DNA of 64,000 bases from an uncultured Eubacteriales bacterium (lineage in GTDB: Bacteria > Bacillota > Clostridia > Christensenellales > Aristaeellaceae), in contig CACYWL010000010.1 in assembly GCA_902778055.1 (NCBI GenBank), positions 1 to 64,000 of the forward strand. The letters are read 5' to 3'. The position numbers were made by a program, and so were the translations under genes. Below are positions 26,214 to 35,366 of this stretch, piece by piece. Below the pieces are notes generated by a model. The model searched no databases, was not told the origin of the DNA, and was given only the letters and a program-made list of their open reading frames with translations. Each line of letters starts with the position of its first letter. Position 1 is the stretch's first letter.

Positions 26214-26972
26214 TTGATTGAATTCAAGCATGTTGACAAGGTTTATCCCAACGGGACCAAGGGCCTGAGCGACATCAACCTGACCATCGATCAGGGGGAA
26301 TTTGTCGCCATCATCGGCCTTTCCGGCGCGGGAAAATCCACGCTGATCCGGACCATCAACCGCATGATCGACGTGACCGGCGGCCAGCTGACGGTCGACG
26401 GGACGGACGTCATGTCCCTTTCCGGGAAGGCGATGCGCCGCTACCGGCGGAAGATCGGAATGATTTTCCAGTCCTACAATCTGGTGACCCGGGCGACGGC
26501 CATCAAGAACGTGCTGTCCTCCATGGTGCCGGACATGCCCTTCTGGAAGGTGCTGCTGGGCGCATTTTCGGCGGAGCAGAAGCTGAAGGCGCTGGAGGCG
26601 CTGGACAAGGTCGGCATTCTGGACAAGGCGTATATCCGCTGCGACCAGCTTTCCGGCGGCCAGCAGCAGCGCGTATCCCTGGCCCGGACCCTGAACCAGG
26701 ATCCGACCATCATCCTGGCGGATGAGCCGGTGGCCGCCCTGGATCCCGTGACCGCGCATCAGGTGATGGCGGACTTCAAGCGGATCAACCAGGAGATGAA
26801 CATCACCGTGCTGATCAACATCCACCACGTGGACCTGGCCCTGGCCTACTGCACGCGGGTGATCGGCATCCGGGCCGGAAAGATTGTCTACGACGGACCG
26901 ACGGAGACCGTGACGCAGGAGATTCTCGATGAGATCTACGGCGGCGCGACCGTGCCTACGGCGGGCACCTGA
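26214..26972 (+). CDS. phnC: Phosphonate ABC transporter ATP-binding protein
   Basis: 252 residues from TTG, preceded by AAAGGAGAGCAG. The ATPase energises uptake of phosphonate-type substrates. Walker [10 protein letters not shown] near residues 34-42, the Q-loop in MIFQSYNLV, the ABC signature LSGGQQQR near 147 and Walker [12 protein letters not shown] near 165 are all intact. The [17 protein letters not shown] and [12 protein letters not shown] segments are PhnC-like. It sits between phnD and two phnE permease genes, all spaced closely. Confidence 0.95.
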   Translation: MIEFKHVDKVYPNGTKGLSDINLTIDQGEFVAIIGLSGAGKSTLIRTINRMIDVTGGQLTVDGTDVMSLSGKAMRRYRRKIGMIFQSYNLVTRATAIKNVLSSMVPDMPFWKVLLGAFSAEQKLKALEALDKVGILDKAYIRCDQLSGGQQQRVSLARTLNQDPTIILADEPVAALDPVTAHQVMADFKRINQEMNITVLINIHHVDLALAYCTRVIGIRAGKIVYDGPTETVTQEILDEIYGGATVPTAGT

Positions 26973-26983
26973 GGAGGCGCAGC

Positions 26984-27952
26984 ATGAGCGAAAACAAAAG
27001 GAAAGACGCCGCCGGGAAGAGCCTGGCCGCACGCCTGACCGGGGTTATCCTGATGGCGGCGATCGGGATTTTCTGCGCGCTGGCCTCCCAGGGGGTAACG
27101 CCCTTTTCCATCGTGCTGGCCGCGCTGACGGTGTGCGCGGCGCTGCATGCCCTGCGGACGAGAACCATGAAGCTGCAGAACGGGAAGTCCATCGTGCAGC
27201 CGGGAAACAGCAGCCTGCTGATCGGCATGCTGATGGCGGACATCGTCGTGGCCTCCGCGGTGCTGACCGGATTTGACTTCAGCATTCTGGTCCGCCGGGG
27301 ACACCAGTTCTTCGTCATTCTGGAGCAGATTTTCCAGCCGGACTTCAACTATTTCCCGAAGGTCGTGGATCCGCTGCTGGACACCATCAAGATGTCCATC
27401 CTCGGCTCCGTCATCGGCGCGACGCTGGCGCTGCCGGTTTCGGTCATCGCCTCGACCAACATCAACCGGAGCGGCGTTGTGGTCTGGGCCCAGCGGATCG
27501 TGCTGATGGTGATCCGGACGCTGCCGACCCTCGTGATCGCGAAGTTCGCGGCGCTGATTTTCGGACTGGGGACCTTTGCCGGAACCATGGCCATCATCGT
27601 GTTCACCTTCGGCGTCGTCTCCAAGATGATGTATGAATCCATCGAAACCATCGACATGGGCGCCTTTGAGGCGATGGAATCCTTCGGGGCGAGCAAGTTC
27701 CAGAGCTTCTGGTCCGCCTGCATGCCCCAGATTCTGCCCACCTACCTGAGCTACTGCCTGTACGCCCTGGAGATGAACATCCGGGCGGCGGCCATTCTGG
27801 GATACGTGGGCGCCGGCGGTCTGGGCCTGCTGATGGACGAGCGGATCGGATGGCGGGATTACCGCGGACTGGGCATGGTGCTGCTGGCGCTGTTTGTCGT
27901 CGTGCTGATCATTGAGCAGACCAGCCAGTACCTGCGGAAGAAGCTGAGCTGA
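26984..27952 (+). CDS. phnE: Phosphonate ABC transporter permease 1
   Basis: 322 residues, ATG preceded by GAGGAGG. Two N-terminal helices (LTGVILMAAIGIFCALAS and a second near 45-60) precede the conserved permease core: FPKVVDPLLDTIKMSILGSVIGATLALPVSVIAS, then IRTLPTLVIAKFAALIFGLGTFAG, and the EAA loop EAMESFGASKFQSFWSACMPQILPTYLSY that contacts PhnC. It forms the membrane channel, most likely as a heterodimer with the next gene. 11-base gap on each side. Confidence 0.93.
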   Translation: MSENKRKDAAGKSLAARLTGVILMAAIGIFCALASQGVTPFSIVLAALTVCAALHALRTRTMKLQNGKSIVQPGNSSLLIGMLMADIVVASAVLTGFDFSILVRRGHQFFVILEQIFQPDFNYFPKVVDPLLDTIKMSILGSVIGATLALPVSVIASTNINRSGVVVWAQRIVLMVIRTLPTLVIAKFAALIFGLGTFAGTMAIIVFTFGVVSKMMYESIETIDMGAFEAMESFGASKFQSFWSACMPQILPTYLSYCLYALEMNIRAAAILGYVGAGGLGLLMDERIGWRDYRGLGMVLLALFVVVLIIEQTSQYLRKKLS

Positions 27953-27963
27953 GGAGGGAGCGC

Positions 27964-28863
27964 ATGCAGAAACAGGAGAATCAAACCGCGCAGCAGGCCG
28001 CCCTTCCCAGGGACGCCCGCTACGACATTGTGACCAAATATCTGACAAGACCGAAGCTGTGGTGGCTGTATACCCTGATCGTGCTGATCGTGTTCGCGCT
28101 GATCAGCTGGAGCGGAAGCACCGTCCAGTACAAGGGCCTGGCCGCCAAGGGAACGGAAATTGCGAAGGGCATCTGGAACGGACTGATCAGCCCCGACCGC
28201 TCCCTGCTGTTCACGCTGAACGAGGAGGGGGCCATCGTCAGCCCCTTCATCAACGTGACGCCGGAGGGCGTGCCCTATCAGCTGCTGCAGACGGTGGCCA
28301 TCGCCGTACTGGGCACGCTGATCGGCGGCGTGCTGGCGATTCCCTTCAGCTTCCTGGCCTGCGAAAAGATCGTGCCGAAGTGGATCGCGTTCATTTTCAA
28401 CGTGTTTATCCTGCTGATCCGGACCATTCCGTCCCTCGTGTGGGCCCTGGTCTGGATCCGGGTGACCGGGCCGAACGCCTTCTGCGGCGTCGTGACCCAG
28501 AGCATCTGCTCCATCGGCATGATCTGCAAGATGTACATCACCGCGATCGAGGATATCGACGTCCGCATTCTGGAAAGCCTGGACGCGGCCGGATGCAGCC
28601 GATTCCAGAAAATCCGCTACGGGATGCTGCCGCAGATCATTCCCAATTTCATTTCCACCGTCATCTACCGCTTTGACATCAACGTCAAGGACGCCACGAC
28701 GCTGGGTATCGTCGGCGCCGGAGGCATCGGCGCGGCGCTGATCCAGTGCATCACCTCCAGCCGCTGGAGCATGGTCGGAGCCTATCTGTTCGGCATGATC
28801 CTGCTGATGATCGTGATCGAGCTGTTCTCCACCTGGATCCGCAAAAAACTGGCCAGAGGATAA
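27964..28863 (+). CDS. phnE: Phosphonate ABC transporter permease 2
   Basis: 299 residues with the same fold as permease 1. Hydrophobic helices include LYTLIVLIVFALISW near 38-52 and VAIAVLGTLIGGVLAIPFSFLA near 110-131. IRTIPSLVWALVWIRVTGPN matches the family motif, and the EAA loop lies at ESLDAAGCSRFQKIRYGMLPQIIP. The protein is somewhat shorter at the N-terminus than its partner. Two different PhnE proteins in one operon indicate a heterodimeric permease, as found in many Firmicutes phosphonate or phosphite systems. The ATG follows GAGGAGGGAGC. Confidence 0.93.
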   Translation: MQKQENQTAQQAALPRDARYDIVTKYLTRPKLWWLYTLIVLIVFALISWSGSTVQYKGLAAKGTEIAKGIWNGLISPDRSLLFTLNEEGAIVSPFINVTPEGVPYQLLQTVAIAVLGTLIGGVLAIPFSFLACEKIVPKWIAFIFNVFILLIRTIPSLVWALVWIRVTGPNAFCGVVTQSICSIGMICKMYITAIEDIDVRILESLDAAGCSRFQKIRYGMLPQIIPNFISTVIYRFDINVKDATTLGIVGAGGIGAALIQCITSSRWSMVGAYLFGMILLMIVIELFSTWIRKKLARG

Positions 28864-28872
28864 AGGACGAAT

Positions 28873-30354
28873 ATGAACGGGAAGCTGACGATCTACTTTA
28901 CTTCGGATACCCACGGATTTCTGTACAACACGCGCTTTACGGACACCCGGCCCAGCGGCATCGGGCTGCTGGGAATGCGTTTTCCCAAGGACGGAAATAC
29001 CCTGGTGATTGACGGGGGAGACACCATTCAGGGGTCCCCCCTGACTTATTTCTGCCGGACGGAGGGGGAACCCCTGCCCGTGGCGGCTGCGCTGAATGAC
29101 CGGGAATACGATTACGTGACCCTGGGCAACCATGACTTCAACAACGGCCCGGAGGACCTGCGGGCCTATCTGGAGGAGCTGCGGGCGGAGTGCCTCTGCG
29201 CCAATGTGCAGGGAGATCTGCCGGTGAAGCCCTGGACGGTCCGGAGGCTGGAGAACGGGCTGCGGGTGGGCCTGATCGGCCTGGTGACCCCCTGGGTGAA
29301 CCGGTGGGAAAAGCCGGAAAACCTGAAGGGACTGACGATTTCCGACCCGATGGAGGCGGCGCGGAAGGCCCTCCGGGAGATGGAGGGACAGTACGACGTG
29401 CTCGTGGGCATCTATCACGGAGGCATCGAGCGGGACCTGGAGACGGGGAGGCTGCTGTCCGGGACGGATGAAAACATCGCCTGCCGGCTGTGCGAGGAAA
29501 TTCCCTTCGACATCCTGCTGACGGGGCACCAGCATATCGCGCTGGCCAGCGGAAAATGGCACGGAGTGCATCTCGTGCAGACGCCCTGCAATGCCCAGCA
29601 GTACATCCGGGCGGAGCTGGGGGAGGACGGACAGTGGCATTCGGAGCTGATGAACGTGCCTCCGGAGCAGACCCTCACGCCCAGGGAGCGGGAGCTGAAG
29701 GGGAAGATGGAGGCCTGGCTGGATACGCCCATCGGGCATCTTTCCCGGGCGATTCTGCCGGGGGACCGGCTGCGGATGGCCGCGGAGGGCTCCGAAATCG
29801 CCGACCTGTTCAACCGGGTGCAGCTCTGGGCCAGCGGCGCGGAAATCTCCTGCACCGGGCTGCCCAACGAGATCCGGGGCTTTGAGGAGAACGTCACCGT
29901 GCGGGATGTGGTGTCCACCTATGTCTACAGCAATACCCTCGCGGTGCTGCGGGTGACGGGGAAGGTGCTGCGGGAGGCCCTGGAGCAGTGCGCCACCTAC
30001 TTTGACCGGACCCCGGAGGGCAAACTGACCATTTCGGAGCCGTTCCTGCGGCCGAAGGAAGCCCATTTCAACTATGACTTTTTCATGGGCATCGAATACG
30101 CCTTCGATCTTTCCAGACCGAAGGGACAGCGCTTATGCAGGCTGGAAAGAGAAGGGAGACCCATCGCCCCGGAGGAGGAATTCTCCCTCGTGATGAACAA
30201 CTACCGGGCCACCGGCTCCGGAGACTTTGAATGCTATGTGGGATGCCCCGTGATCCGGGACATCCAGACCGAGGTCAGCGAGCTGATCATCCGGTATCTG
30301 GCGGAGCACCCGATGATTCAGATCCCGGATCCGATGCGGATCTGCGGGGACTGA
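28873..30354 (+). CDS. Metallophosphoesterase / 5'-nucleotidase family enzyme
   Basis: 493 residues, no signal peptide, so cytoplasmic. The N-terminal calcineurin-like domain has YFTSDTHGFLYN (motif 1), GGDTIQGSP (motif 2), LGNHDFNNG (GNHD/E motif), YHGGIERD and LLTGHQH, the complete dimetal centre. The C-terminal half matches the 5'-nucleotidase substrate-recognition domain (GADISCTG-like ASGAEISCTG, VRDVVSTYVYSNTLAVLRVTGKVLREALEQ). The enzyme hydrolyses nucleotides or 2',3'-cyclic nucleotides. It begins 9 bases after phnE on the same transcript, which suggests a role in releasing phosphate from imported organophosphorus compounds or nucleotides; that link is inferred. Confidence 0.9.
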   Translation: MNGKLTIYFTSDTHGFLYNTRFTDTRPSGIGLLGMRFPKDGNTLVIDGGDTIQGSPLTYFCRTEGEPLPVAAALNDREYDYVTLGNHDFNNGPEDLRAYLEELRAECLCANVQGDLPVKPWTVRRLENGLRVGLIGLVTPWVNRWEKPENLKGLTISDPMEAARKALREMEGQYDVLVGIYHGGIERDLETGRLLSGTDENIACRLCEEIPFDILLTGHQHIALASGKWHGVHLVQTPCNAQQYIRAELGEDGQWHSELMNVPPEQTLTPRERELKGKMEAWLDTPIGHLSRAILPGDRLRMAAEGSEIADLFNRVQLWASGAEISCTGLPNEIRGFEENVTVRDVVSTYVYSNTLAVLRVTGKVLREALEQCATYFDRTPEGKLTISEPFLRPKEAHFNYDFFMGIEYAFDLSRPKGQRLCRLEREGRPIAPEEEFSLVMNNYRATGSGDFECYVGCPVIRDIQTEVSELIIRYLAEHPMIQIPDPMRICGD

Positions 30355-30369
30355 GCCGGGAAAAAAATG

Positions 30370-30399
30370 AAAAGCGCCCTCTGCGTGAGGACGCTTTTT
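30370..30399 (+). terminator. Bidirectional terminator between convergent operons
   Basis: AAAGCG and CCTC pair with GAGG and CGCTTT. T-runs are present downstream on both strands, ending the phn operon and the metal-permease gene. Confidence 0.8.
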
Positions 30400-30420
30400 C
30401 TTTGCCGCGGGGCATGGCTC

Positions 30421-31266
30421 TCAGCTGACGGACCGGCCCAGCAGCCGGGCCAGCACCGAGCAGATCAGGAAGGCCGCGATGTCCGCGGCTACGATGGTGG
30501 AGCCGACCGGGGTTCCGGCCACAATGGAGATCAGCAGGCCCGCCAGGGCGCAGAAGACGGAGAGCACCGCCGAGAAGATGGTGACGCTCTTGAAGCTGCG
30601 GAAGAGGCGCATGGCGGACATGGCGGGGAAGATGATCAGGGCGGAGATCAGCAGGGAGCCGACCAGATTCATGGCCAGCACGATGATGACCGCGACGATC
30701 ACCGCGATCAGCAGATTGCAGGCTTCCACCCGCGTGCCCGCCGCCCGGGCAAAATTCTCGTCAAAGGTGACGGCGAAAATCCGATGATAGAAGAAAATGA
30801 AAATCGCAACCACCGCGAGGGAAAGGACGACGCACAGCCAGACCTCCGACCGGGTCAGCGTCAGGATCGAGGTCGAGCCGAAAAGGGTCGAGCAGACATC
30901 CCCGGACAGGTTGGAGGAGACGGAGAAGAGATGCATCAGCAGATAGCCGAGCGCCAGGGCGCCTACGGAAATCATGGCGATGGCCGCGTCTCCCTTGATG
31001 CGGGTGTTCTGCCCGGTCTTCAGCAGCAGCACCGCGCAGAGCACCGTGACCGGCATGACGAAGAGCATGTTGTCCGAAAGGTGAAGCACCGAGGCGATCG
31101 CGATGGCGCCGAAGGCGACATGGGAGAGCCCGTCCCCGATAAAGGAGAAGCGCTTCAGCACCAGGGTCACGCCCAGCAGCGAGGAGCACAGCGCGATGAG
31201 CACGCCGACGATCAGCGCATACCGGACGAAGGGAAACTGAAGATACGTTCCGATCGTTTCAATCAC
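30421..31266 (-). CDS. Zn/Mn-type ABC transporter permease (ABC-3 family)
   Basis: 281 residues from GTG, overlapping the ATPase stop codon (GTGA). It starts MIETIGTYLQFPFVRYALIVG and contains GVTLVLKRFSFIGDGLSHVAFGAIAIA, the characteristic ZnuB/MntB region with the ATPase-contacting loop, and about eight membrane helices. FDENFARAAGTRVEACNLL is also typical. It forms the channel for zinc or manganese import. The sequence alone does not fix the metal, though the upstream operator favours a Zur/Fur-family repressor. No metal-binding lipoprotein gene is adjacent. Confidence 0.9.
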   Translation of the reverse strand: MIETIGTYLQFPFVRYALIVGVLIALCSSLLGVTLVLKRFSFIGDGLSHVAFGAIAIASVLHLSDNMLFVMPVTVLCAVLLLKTGQNTRIKGDAAIAMISVGALALGYLLMHLFSVSSNLSGDVCSTLFGSTSILTLTRSEVWLCVVLSLAVVAIFIFFYHRIFAVTFDENFARAAGTRVEACNLLIAVIVAVIIVLAMNLVGSLLISALIIFPAMSAMRLFRSFKSVTIFSAVLSVFCALAGLLISIVAGTPVGSTIVAADIAAFLICSVLARLLGRSVS

Positions 31267-31976
31267 GCGGGCTCACCTCCCTTCAGGGAGAAGAACACGC
31301 CGGCCAGATCGGAATTCAGATATTCCTCCCGGGTGCCGAAGAACAGGTGCTGTCCGACATGAAGGATATGGCTCGCCTCCTGCACGGCGGCGGCCAGATC
31401 ATGGGAGACCATGATGACGGTGATCCCGTCCTTCCGGTTCAGATTCCGGATCAGGGAATACATCTCGGCCGTGACGAGGGGATCCAGCCCCGCGACCGGC
31501 TCATCGAGTACCAGCAGCTTTCCCGCGGCGCAGAGGGCCCGGGCCAGCAGCACGCGCTGCTGCTGACCGCCGGAGAGCTCCCGGTAGCAGCGGTTCATCA
31601 GGGGCAGCAGCTCCATTCTTTCCAGATTGCGCCGGGCGATGGCCTTGTCCTCCCGGCTGTAGAAGGGGCGGCGGCCGAGCCGGGCCTGGCAGCCGGAAAG
31701 CACGATCTCCTGCACGGTGGCGGGAAAATCACGCTGAACGGCGGTCTGCTGGGGCAGATAGCCGATCTGGTTCTGCCGGAGACCTTCGCCGAAGGTGATG
31801 GTGCCGCGCAGCGGCTTCTGGAGACCGAGAATGGTCTTCATGAGGGTGGACTTGCCGGAGCCGTTTTCTCCGACAATGCAAAGATAGTCCCCCTCGGAGA
31901 CGGTAAAGCTGACATCCGAAAGCACGGGATGCCCGTCATACCCCAGGGTCAGATCCTTGCAGGAAAGCAGTGCCAT
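31263..31976 (-). CDS. Zn/Mn-type ABC transporter ATP-binding protein
   Basis: 237 residues. A longer in-frame reading extends to 32117 but would cross the promoter and operator, so the ATG at 31976 is used. Walker A GENGSGKST at residues 36-44, IGYLPQQTA (Q-loop), signature LSGGQQQR, Walker B LLVLDEPVAGLD and the switch His in VMVSHD are intact. ZnuC/MntA-like proteins power metal uptake. Its final codon overlaps the permease start. The operon is just these two genes here, so the binding protein must be elsewhere or absent. Confidence 0.92.
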   Translation of the reverse strand: MALLSCKDLTLGYDGHPVLSDVSFTVSEGDYLCIVGENGSGKSTLMKTILGLQKPLRGTITFGEGLRQNQIGYLPQQTAVQRDFPATVQEIVLSGCQARLGRRPFYSREDKAIARRNLERMELLPLMNRCYRELSGGQQQRVLLARALCAAGKLLVLDEPVAGLDPLVTAEMYSLIRNLNRKDGITVIMVSHDLAAAVQEASHILHVGQHLFFGTREEYLNSDLAGVFFSLKGGEPA

Positions 31977-32073
31977 GATCGAAAAACCTCGTGCCGGCGC
32001 GGCCCCGGCCGGAAGAAAACCGGAAAACCCGCCGCGCAATTGGGATTTCCGGGAAAAACGGTCCGCAGAAAAA

Positions 32074-32088
32074 TGAGAACCGTTCCCA
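32074..32088 (-). promoter_or_regulatory. Inverted-repeat operator of the metal ABC operon
   Basis: Minus-strand TGGGAA-CGG-TTCTCA, a 6-3-6 inverted repeat immediately downstream of the -10 box. Its position would block transcription when bound. A Fur/Zur-family repressor is the likely ligand, by context. Confidence 0.55.
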
Positions 32089-32117
32089 ATTTTACAGGCA
32101 GGGGCGGGCTTTGTCAA
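32089..32117 (-). promoter_or_regulatory. Promoter of the metal ABC operon
   Basis: Consensus TTGACA and TAAAAT with exactly 17 bases between them on the minus strand. Confidence 0.8.
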
Positions 32118-32224
32118 CCGGAAAAATCACGGGGCGGGAGAGGTGCTCAAAGGCCGGAGCTCCATGAACGGGCCGCAGCATGTCAGAAGGGAGACAAGCC
32201 TGGCTGAAGGGAAGCGGACGGAAA

Positions 32225-32251
32225 AGAAAAAGCCGTCCGGGAAGGACGGCT
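32225..32251 (-). terminator. Terminator of the GltD-like gene
   Basis: 8-bp stem AGCCGTCC/GGACGGCT, followed on the minus strand by TTTTTCTTTTCC. Confidence 0.85.
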
Positions 32252-32290
32252 GTATGCCGGGGATTCGGGAAAAAAGGGATCCGTGAATCC

Positions 32291-33592
32291 TTACAGCTCC
32301 TGCTCCGCCTGGGCGGAGGCCTCCGCGAAGGAGACGACCGGAGCATCGGGATAGTCCGTGGTCCGGGGGAGCGGGAGACTCTGCATATATTCATGCATCG
32401 CTTCCGCGACCCGCTTGCTGTTGGCGACCGCCTCGACCACGGTGCGGGCCCCGCTGGCCGCATCCCCCGCGGCGAAAACGCCGGGGCGGCTGGTGTGCCC
32501 GTCCTCATCCACCGTCAGAAGGCCGGTCTTGCTGGTGTCGATATCCCGGGTGGTGGACACCAGATTGCTCTCCGCGCCCTGGCTGACCGCGACGATGACG
32601 CCGGTGCAGGGATAGAGCTTCTCCGTGCCCGGGATGGGGGAGACCTGACCCGCCTCGTCCACCTGGCTGTCCGCCAGGATGACGCCGTCCTGCCGGATCT
32701 CCAGCGTGCACTTGTTATAGAGGAAGGAGACCCCCTCCAGGCGGGCGTAGCTGCTCTCGTACTGGCTGGCGGTGAGCTTGTCCGTCAGATTGACGCAGGT
32801 CACGAAGCGGGCGCCCTGGCGGATGGCCGTGCGCGCGCAGTCCATGGCGCTGTTGCCGGTGCCGATGACCAGAATCCGCTCCCCGAGCCGGAAGGCGGAG
32901 GGGCTGGCCAGATAGTTGATGGCATAGGTCACATGGCCGAGGCTCTCCCCGCGGATATTCAGGCGGCGGGGCTTCCAGAGACCGGCGCCCACGAAGACGC
33001 TCTGATAGCCGTCACGGAACAGATCGTCAATGGTAATCGCGCTGCCGATATAGGTATTGGGCCGGAACTCGATGCCCTTCAGCTCCAGATGCCGGTAGGC
33101 CAGGTCATCCAGGACGGAATCCGGAAGCCGGAAGTCCGGGATGCCGTAGCGGAGCACGCCGCCGATCTTGTCCCGGCAGTCAAAAATCGTCATCTTGTAG
33201 CCGTAACGGGCCAGGATGATGGCGATGGTCAGCCCGGCAGGACCGGCGCCGATGACGGCGGCCCGGCGGCCGTTCGGCTTCGCGGGGCCCTTGGTCATCT
33301 GATTGGCATAGGTGGAGGAGATATAGCTTTCGATAATGGAAAAATGAACCGGGGAATCCTTGATCCCGCGGACGCAGTGCCCCTCGCACTGATTCTCGTG
33401 ATTGCAGACCAGGGCGCAGACCGTGGTCAGCGGATTGTTTTCAAAAAGCATCCATCCCGCGTCGTTCAGGCGGTTGGCCTTCAGCAGACGGATGACTTCG
33501 GGGATGTTGGTATGGATCGGGCATCCTTCCTGGCACCGCGGCTTTTTGCAGCCGAGGCAGCGATTGGCTTCTTCCATGACATGCAGGGCCAT
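32291..33592 (-). CDS. GltD-like NAD(P)H flavoprotein (glutamate synthase small-subunit family)
   Basis: 433 residues from the ATG at 33592 with AAGGAGG upstream; longer readings lack a ribosome site. The N-terminal part has a ferredoxin-like cysteine pattern (CLGCKKPRCQEGCPI near residue 12, then CALVCNHENQCEGHC) for two iron-sulfur clusters. A FAD-binding AVIGAGPAGLTIA and an NAD(P)H-binding VIGTGNSAMDCAR follow, ending with GVFAAGDAASGARTV. Stand-alone proteins of this type act as electron-transfer partners of glutamate synthase, sulfide dehydrogenase/NfnB-type enzymes or dihydropyrimidine dehydrogenase-like complexes. No partner subunit is adjacent, so the substrate is open. Confidence 0.88.
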   Translation of the reverse strand: MALHVMEEANRCLGCKKPRCQEGCPIHTNIPEVIRLLKANRLNDAGWMLFENNPLTTVCALVCNHENQCEGHCVRGIKDSPVHFSIIESYISSTYANQMTKGPAKPNGRRAAVIGAGPAGLTIAIILARYGYKMTIFDCRDKIGGVLRYGIPDFRLPDSVLDDLAYRHLELKGIEFRPNTYIGSAITIDDLFRDGYQSVFVGAGLWKPRRLNIRGESLGHVTYAINYLASPSAFRLGERILVIGTGNSAMDCARTAIRQGARFVTCVNLTDKLTASQYESSYARLEGVSFLYNKCTLEIRQDGVILADSQVDEAGQVSPIPGTEKLYPCTGVIVAVSQGAESNLVSTTRDIDTSKTGLLTVDEDGHTSRPGVFAAGDAASGARTVVEAVANSKRVAEAMHEYMQSLPLPRTTDYPDAPVVSFAEASAQAEQEL

Positions 33593-33739
33593 CGGGATCA
33601 GCGCCTCCTTGTGCGTATTGGTGTTTTTCCGCTTCCATGATACCATCCCGCGGATTGACGTGTCCAGTCTTTCTTTTCTGCGCGGAGGATCTGTTTCCGA
33701 TTTATACGGCGAAAACCGGGAAGCAGGTCCGGAAACGGC

Positions 33740-33769
33740 TTGACAGGAAAGAAAGCGGCATGATAGCAT
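33740..33769 (+). promoter_or_regulatory. Promoter of the MATE gene
   Basis: TTGACA and TAGCAT with an 18-base spacer, ending 31 bases before the start codon. Confidence 0.65.
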
Positions 33770-33799
33770 ACCCCGGATGTCACGGAGAGGAGACTGGGG

Positions 33800-35200
33800 A
33801 TGTATCAGGACGAACGTTCCAGAATGCTGGGCGAAATGCCCATGGGGAAGCTGATCCCCAAGGTTTCGGTTCCCATTATGGTTTCGATGCTGGTTCAGGC
33901 CATGTACAACGTGGTGGACAGCATCTTTGTGGCCCGGTTTGATCCGGACGCGCTGACGGCGGTATCCCTGGCTTATCCGATCCAGATGCTGATGATCGCG
34001 CTGAGCGTGGGCATGGGGGTCGGCATCAACAGCCTTATCAGCCGCCGGCTGGGAGGAAAGAAGCCGGAGGAGGCCCGGAAAGCCTCCTGGAACGGGCTGC
34101 TGGTGGAGCTCAGCGGGTTCTGCCTTTTCTGCCTGCTGGGCCTTTTTCTGGTGCCGATGCTGATGCGGAGGATGGTTTCCGATAACCTGGCGAACGCGGA
34201 CGGCATTCTGGGAATGGGCACCGACTACCTGCGCACGGTGACCATTTTCAGCCTAGGCATCTTCAGCTCCGTTTTCTTTGAGCGCATGCTTCAGTCCACG
34301 GGGAATACCACCCTGTCCATGGCGACGCAGATGTCCGGCGCGCTGACCAATATCATCCTGGATCCCATCCTGATCTTCGGATATCTGGGCTTCCCGGCCA
34401 TGGGTGTGACCGGCGCCGCCGCGGCCACGGTGATCGGCCAGCATGTCAGCGCGCTGGTGGGCTTCACGCTGAACCAGCGGAAGAATCCGGAGCTGCGGCT
34501 GAAAATCCGGGAATGCCGGATCGACCGGCGGATCCTGAGGGATATCCTCGCCGTCGGCCTGCCCTCCACCGTCATGCAGGCCATCGGCTCCGTCATGAAT
34601 GTGGGAATGAACAGCCTGCTGTCCGGCTTCGCGGAGGGCAACGCGGCGGTAAACGTGCTGAACGTGTATTTCAAGCTGCAGTCCTTTGTGTTCATGCCGG
34701 TCTTCGGCCTGGGGAACGGCATGGTCGCCATTATCGGGTACAATTTCGGCGCCCGGAACAGGGAAAGGGTCTATCGGGCGATCCGCACCGCCTGGTTCTG
34801 GGATCTGGCGATGCTGGGCGCCGGGCTGGCGCTGTTCCAGCTGATTCCCGGGCCGCTGATGAGCCTGTTCGAATCCGGGGAGTCGACCTCGGAGGTGACC
34901 CTGGCGATGACCCGCATGGGCGAGACCGCGCTTCGGATCATCAGCCTCCATTTCCTGATTGCCTCCGTGGGAATCTGCCTGTCCAACTGCTTCCAGGCGA
35001 TCGGGAAGGGGCAGTTCAGCCTGATCATCTCCGTCTGCCGTCAGCTGCTGGTGCTTTTGCCCGCGGCCTGGGCGCTGAAGGAGATGTTCGGCACCGTGGA
35101 CGCGGTCTGGTGGAGCTTCCTCATCGCGGAGGCCGCCTCCACCGTGATCTCCCTGATCCTTTACCGAAAAGCGGACCGGGAGATCATTTCAAAGCTGTAG
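33800..35200 (+). CDS. MATE family efflux transporter
   Basis: 466 residues with twelve predicted membrane helices in two halves. The opening MGKLIPKVSVPIMVSMLVQAMYNVVDSIFVAR is the canonical MATE N-terminus, and the second half repeats it in GLPSTVMQAIGSVMNVGMNSLL. MATE proteins exchange Na+ or H+ for drugs or metabolites across the membrane. The ATG follows GAGAGGAGA. It has its own promoter and downstream hairpin and is probably a single-gene unit. The substrate cannot be predicted. Confidence 0.93.
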   Translation: MYQDERSRMLGEMPMGKLIPKVSVPIMVSMLVQAMYNVVDSIFVARFDPDALTAVSLAYPIQMLMIALSVGMGVGINSLISRRLGGKKPEEARKASWNGLLVELSGFCLFCLLGLFLVPMLMRRMVSDNLANADGILGMGTDYLRTVTIFSLGIFSSVFFERMLQSTGNTTLSMATQMSGALTNIILDPILIFGYLGFPAMGVTGAAAATVIGQHVSALVGFTLNQRKNPELRLKIRECRIDRRILRDILAVGLPSTVMQAIGSVMNVGMNSLLSGFAEGNAAVNVLNVYFKLQSFVFMPVFGLGNGMVAIIGYNFGARNRERVYRAIRTAWFWDLAMLGAGLALFQLIPGPLMSLFESGESTSEVTLAMTRMGETALRIISLHFLIASVGICLSNCFQAIGKGQFSLIISVCRQLLVLLPAAWALKEMFGTVDAVWWSFLIAEAASTVISLILYRKADREIISKL

Positions 35201-35309
35201 GAAGCCGAAGGATACAGTTTCTTTCTGCGCCGGAATCCGGGTTCCCGAAGGGCCGCGCGCTGCCGATGCGCTCCGGTCCGGCAGACAGAAAGCATCCAAA
35301 ACAAGCGAA

Positions 35310-35346
35310 GGCACCCTGCCCGGATGGGCGGGGTGCCGTTTTTTGA
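35310..35346 (+). terminator. Terminator of the MATE gene
   Basis: Long stem GGCACCC...GGGTGCC with an inner TGCCC/GGGC extension, followed by GTTTTTTG. Confidence 0.8.
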
Positions 35347-35366
35347 ATCGCCGGCGGGAGCCGGGA

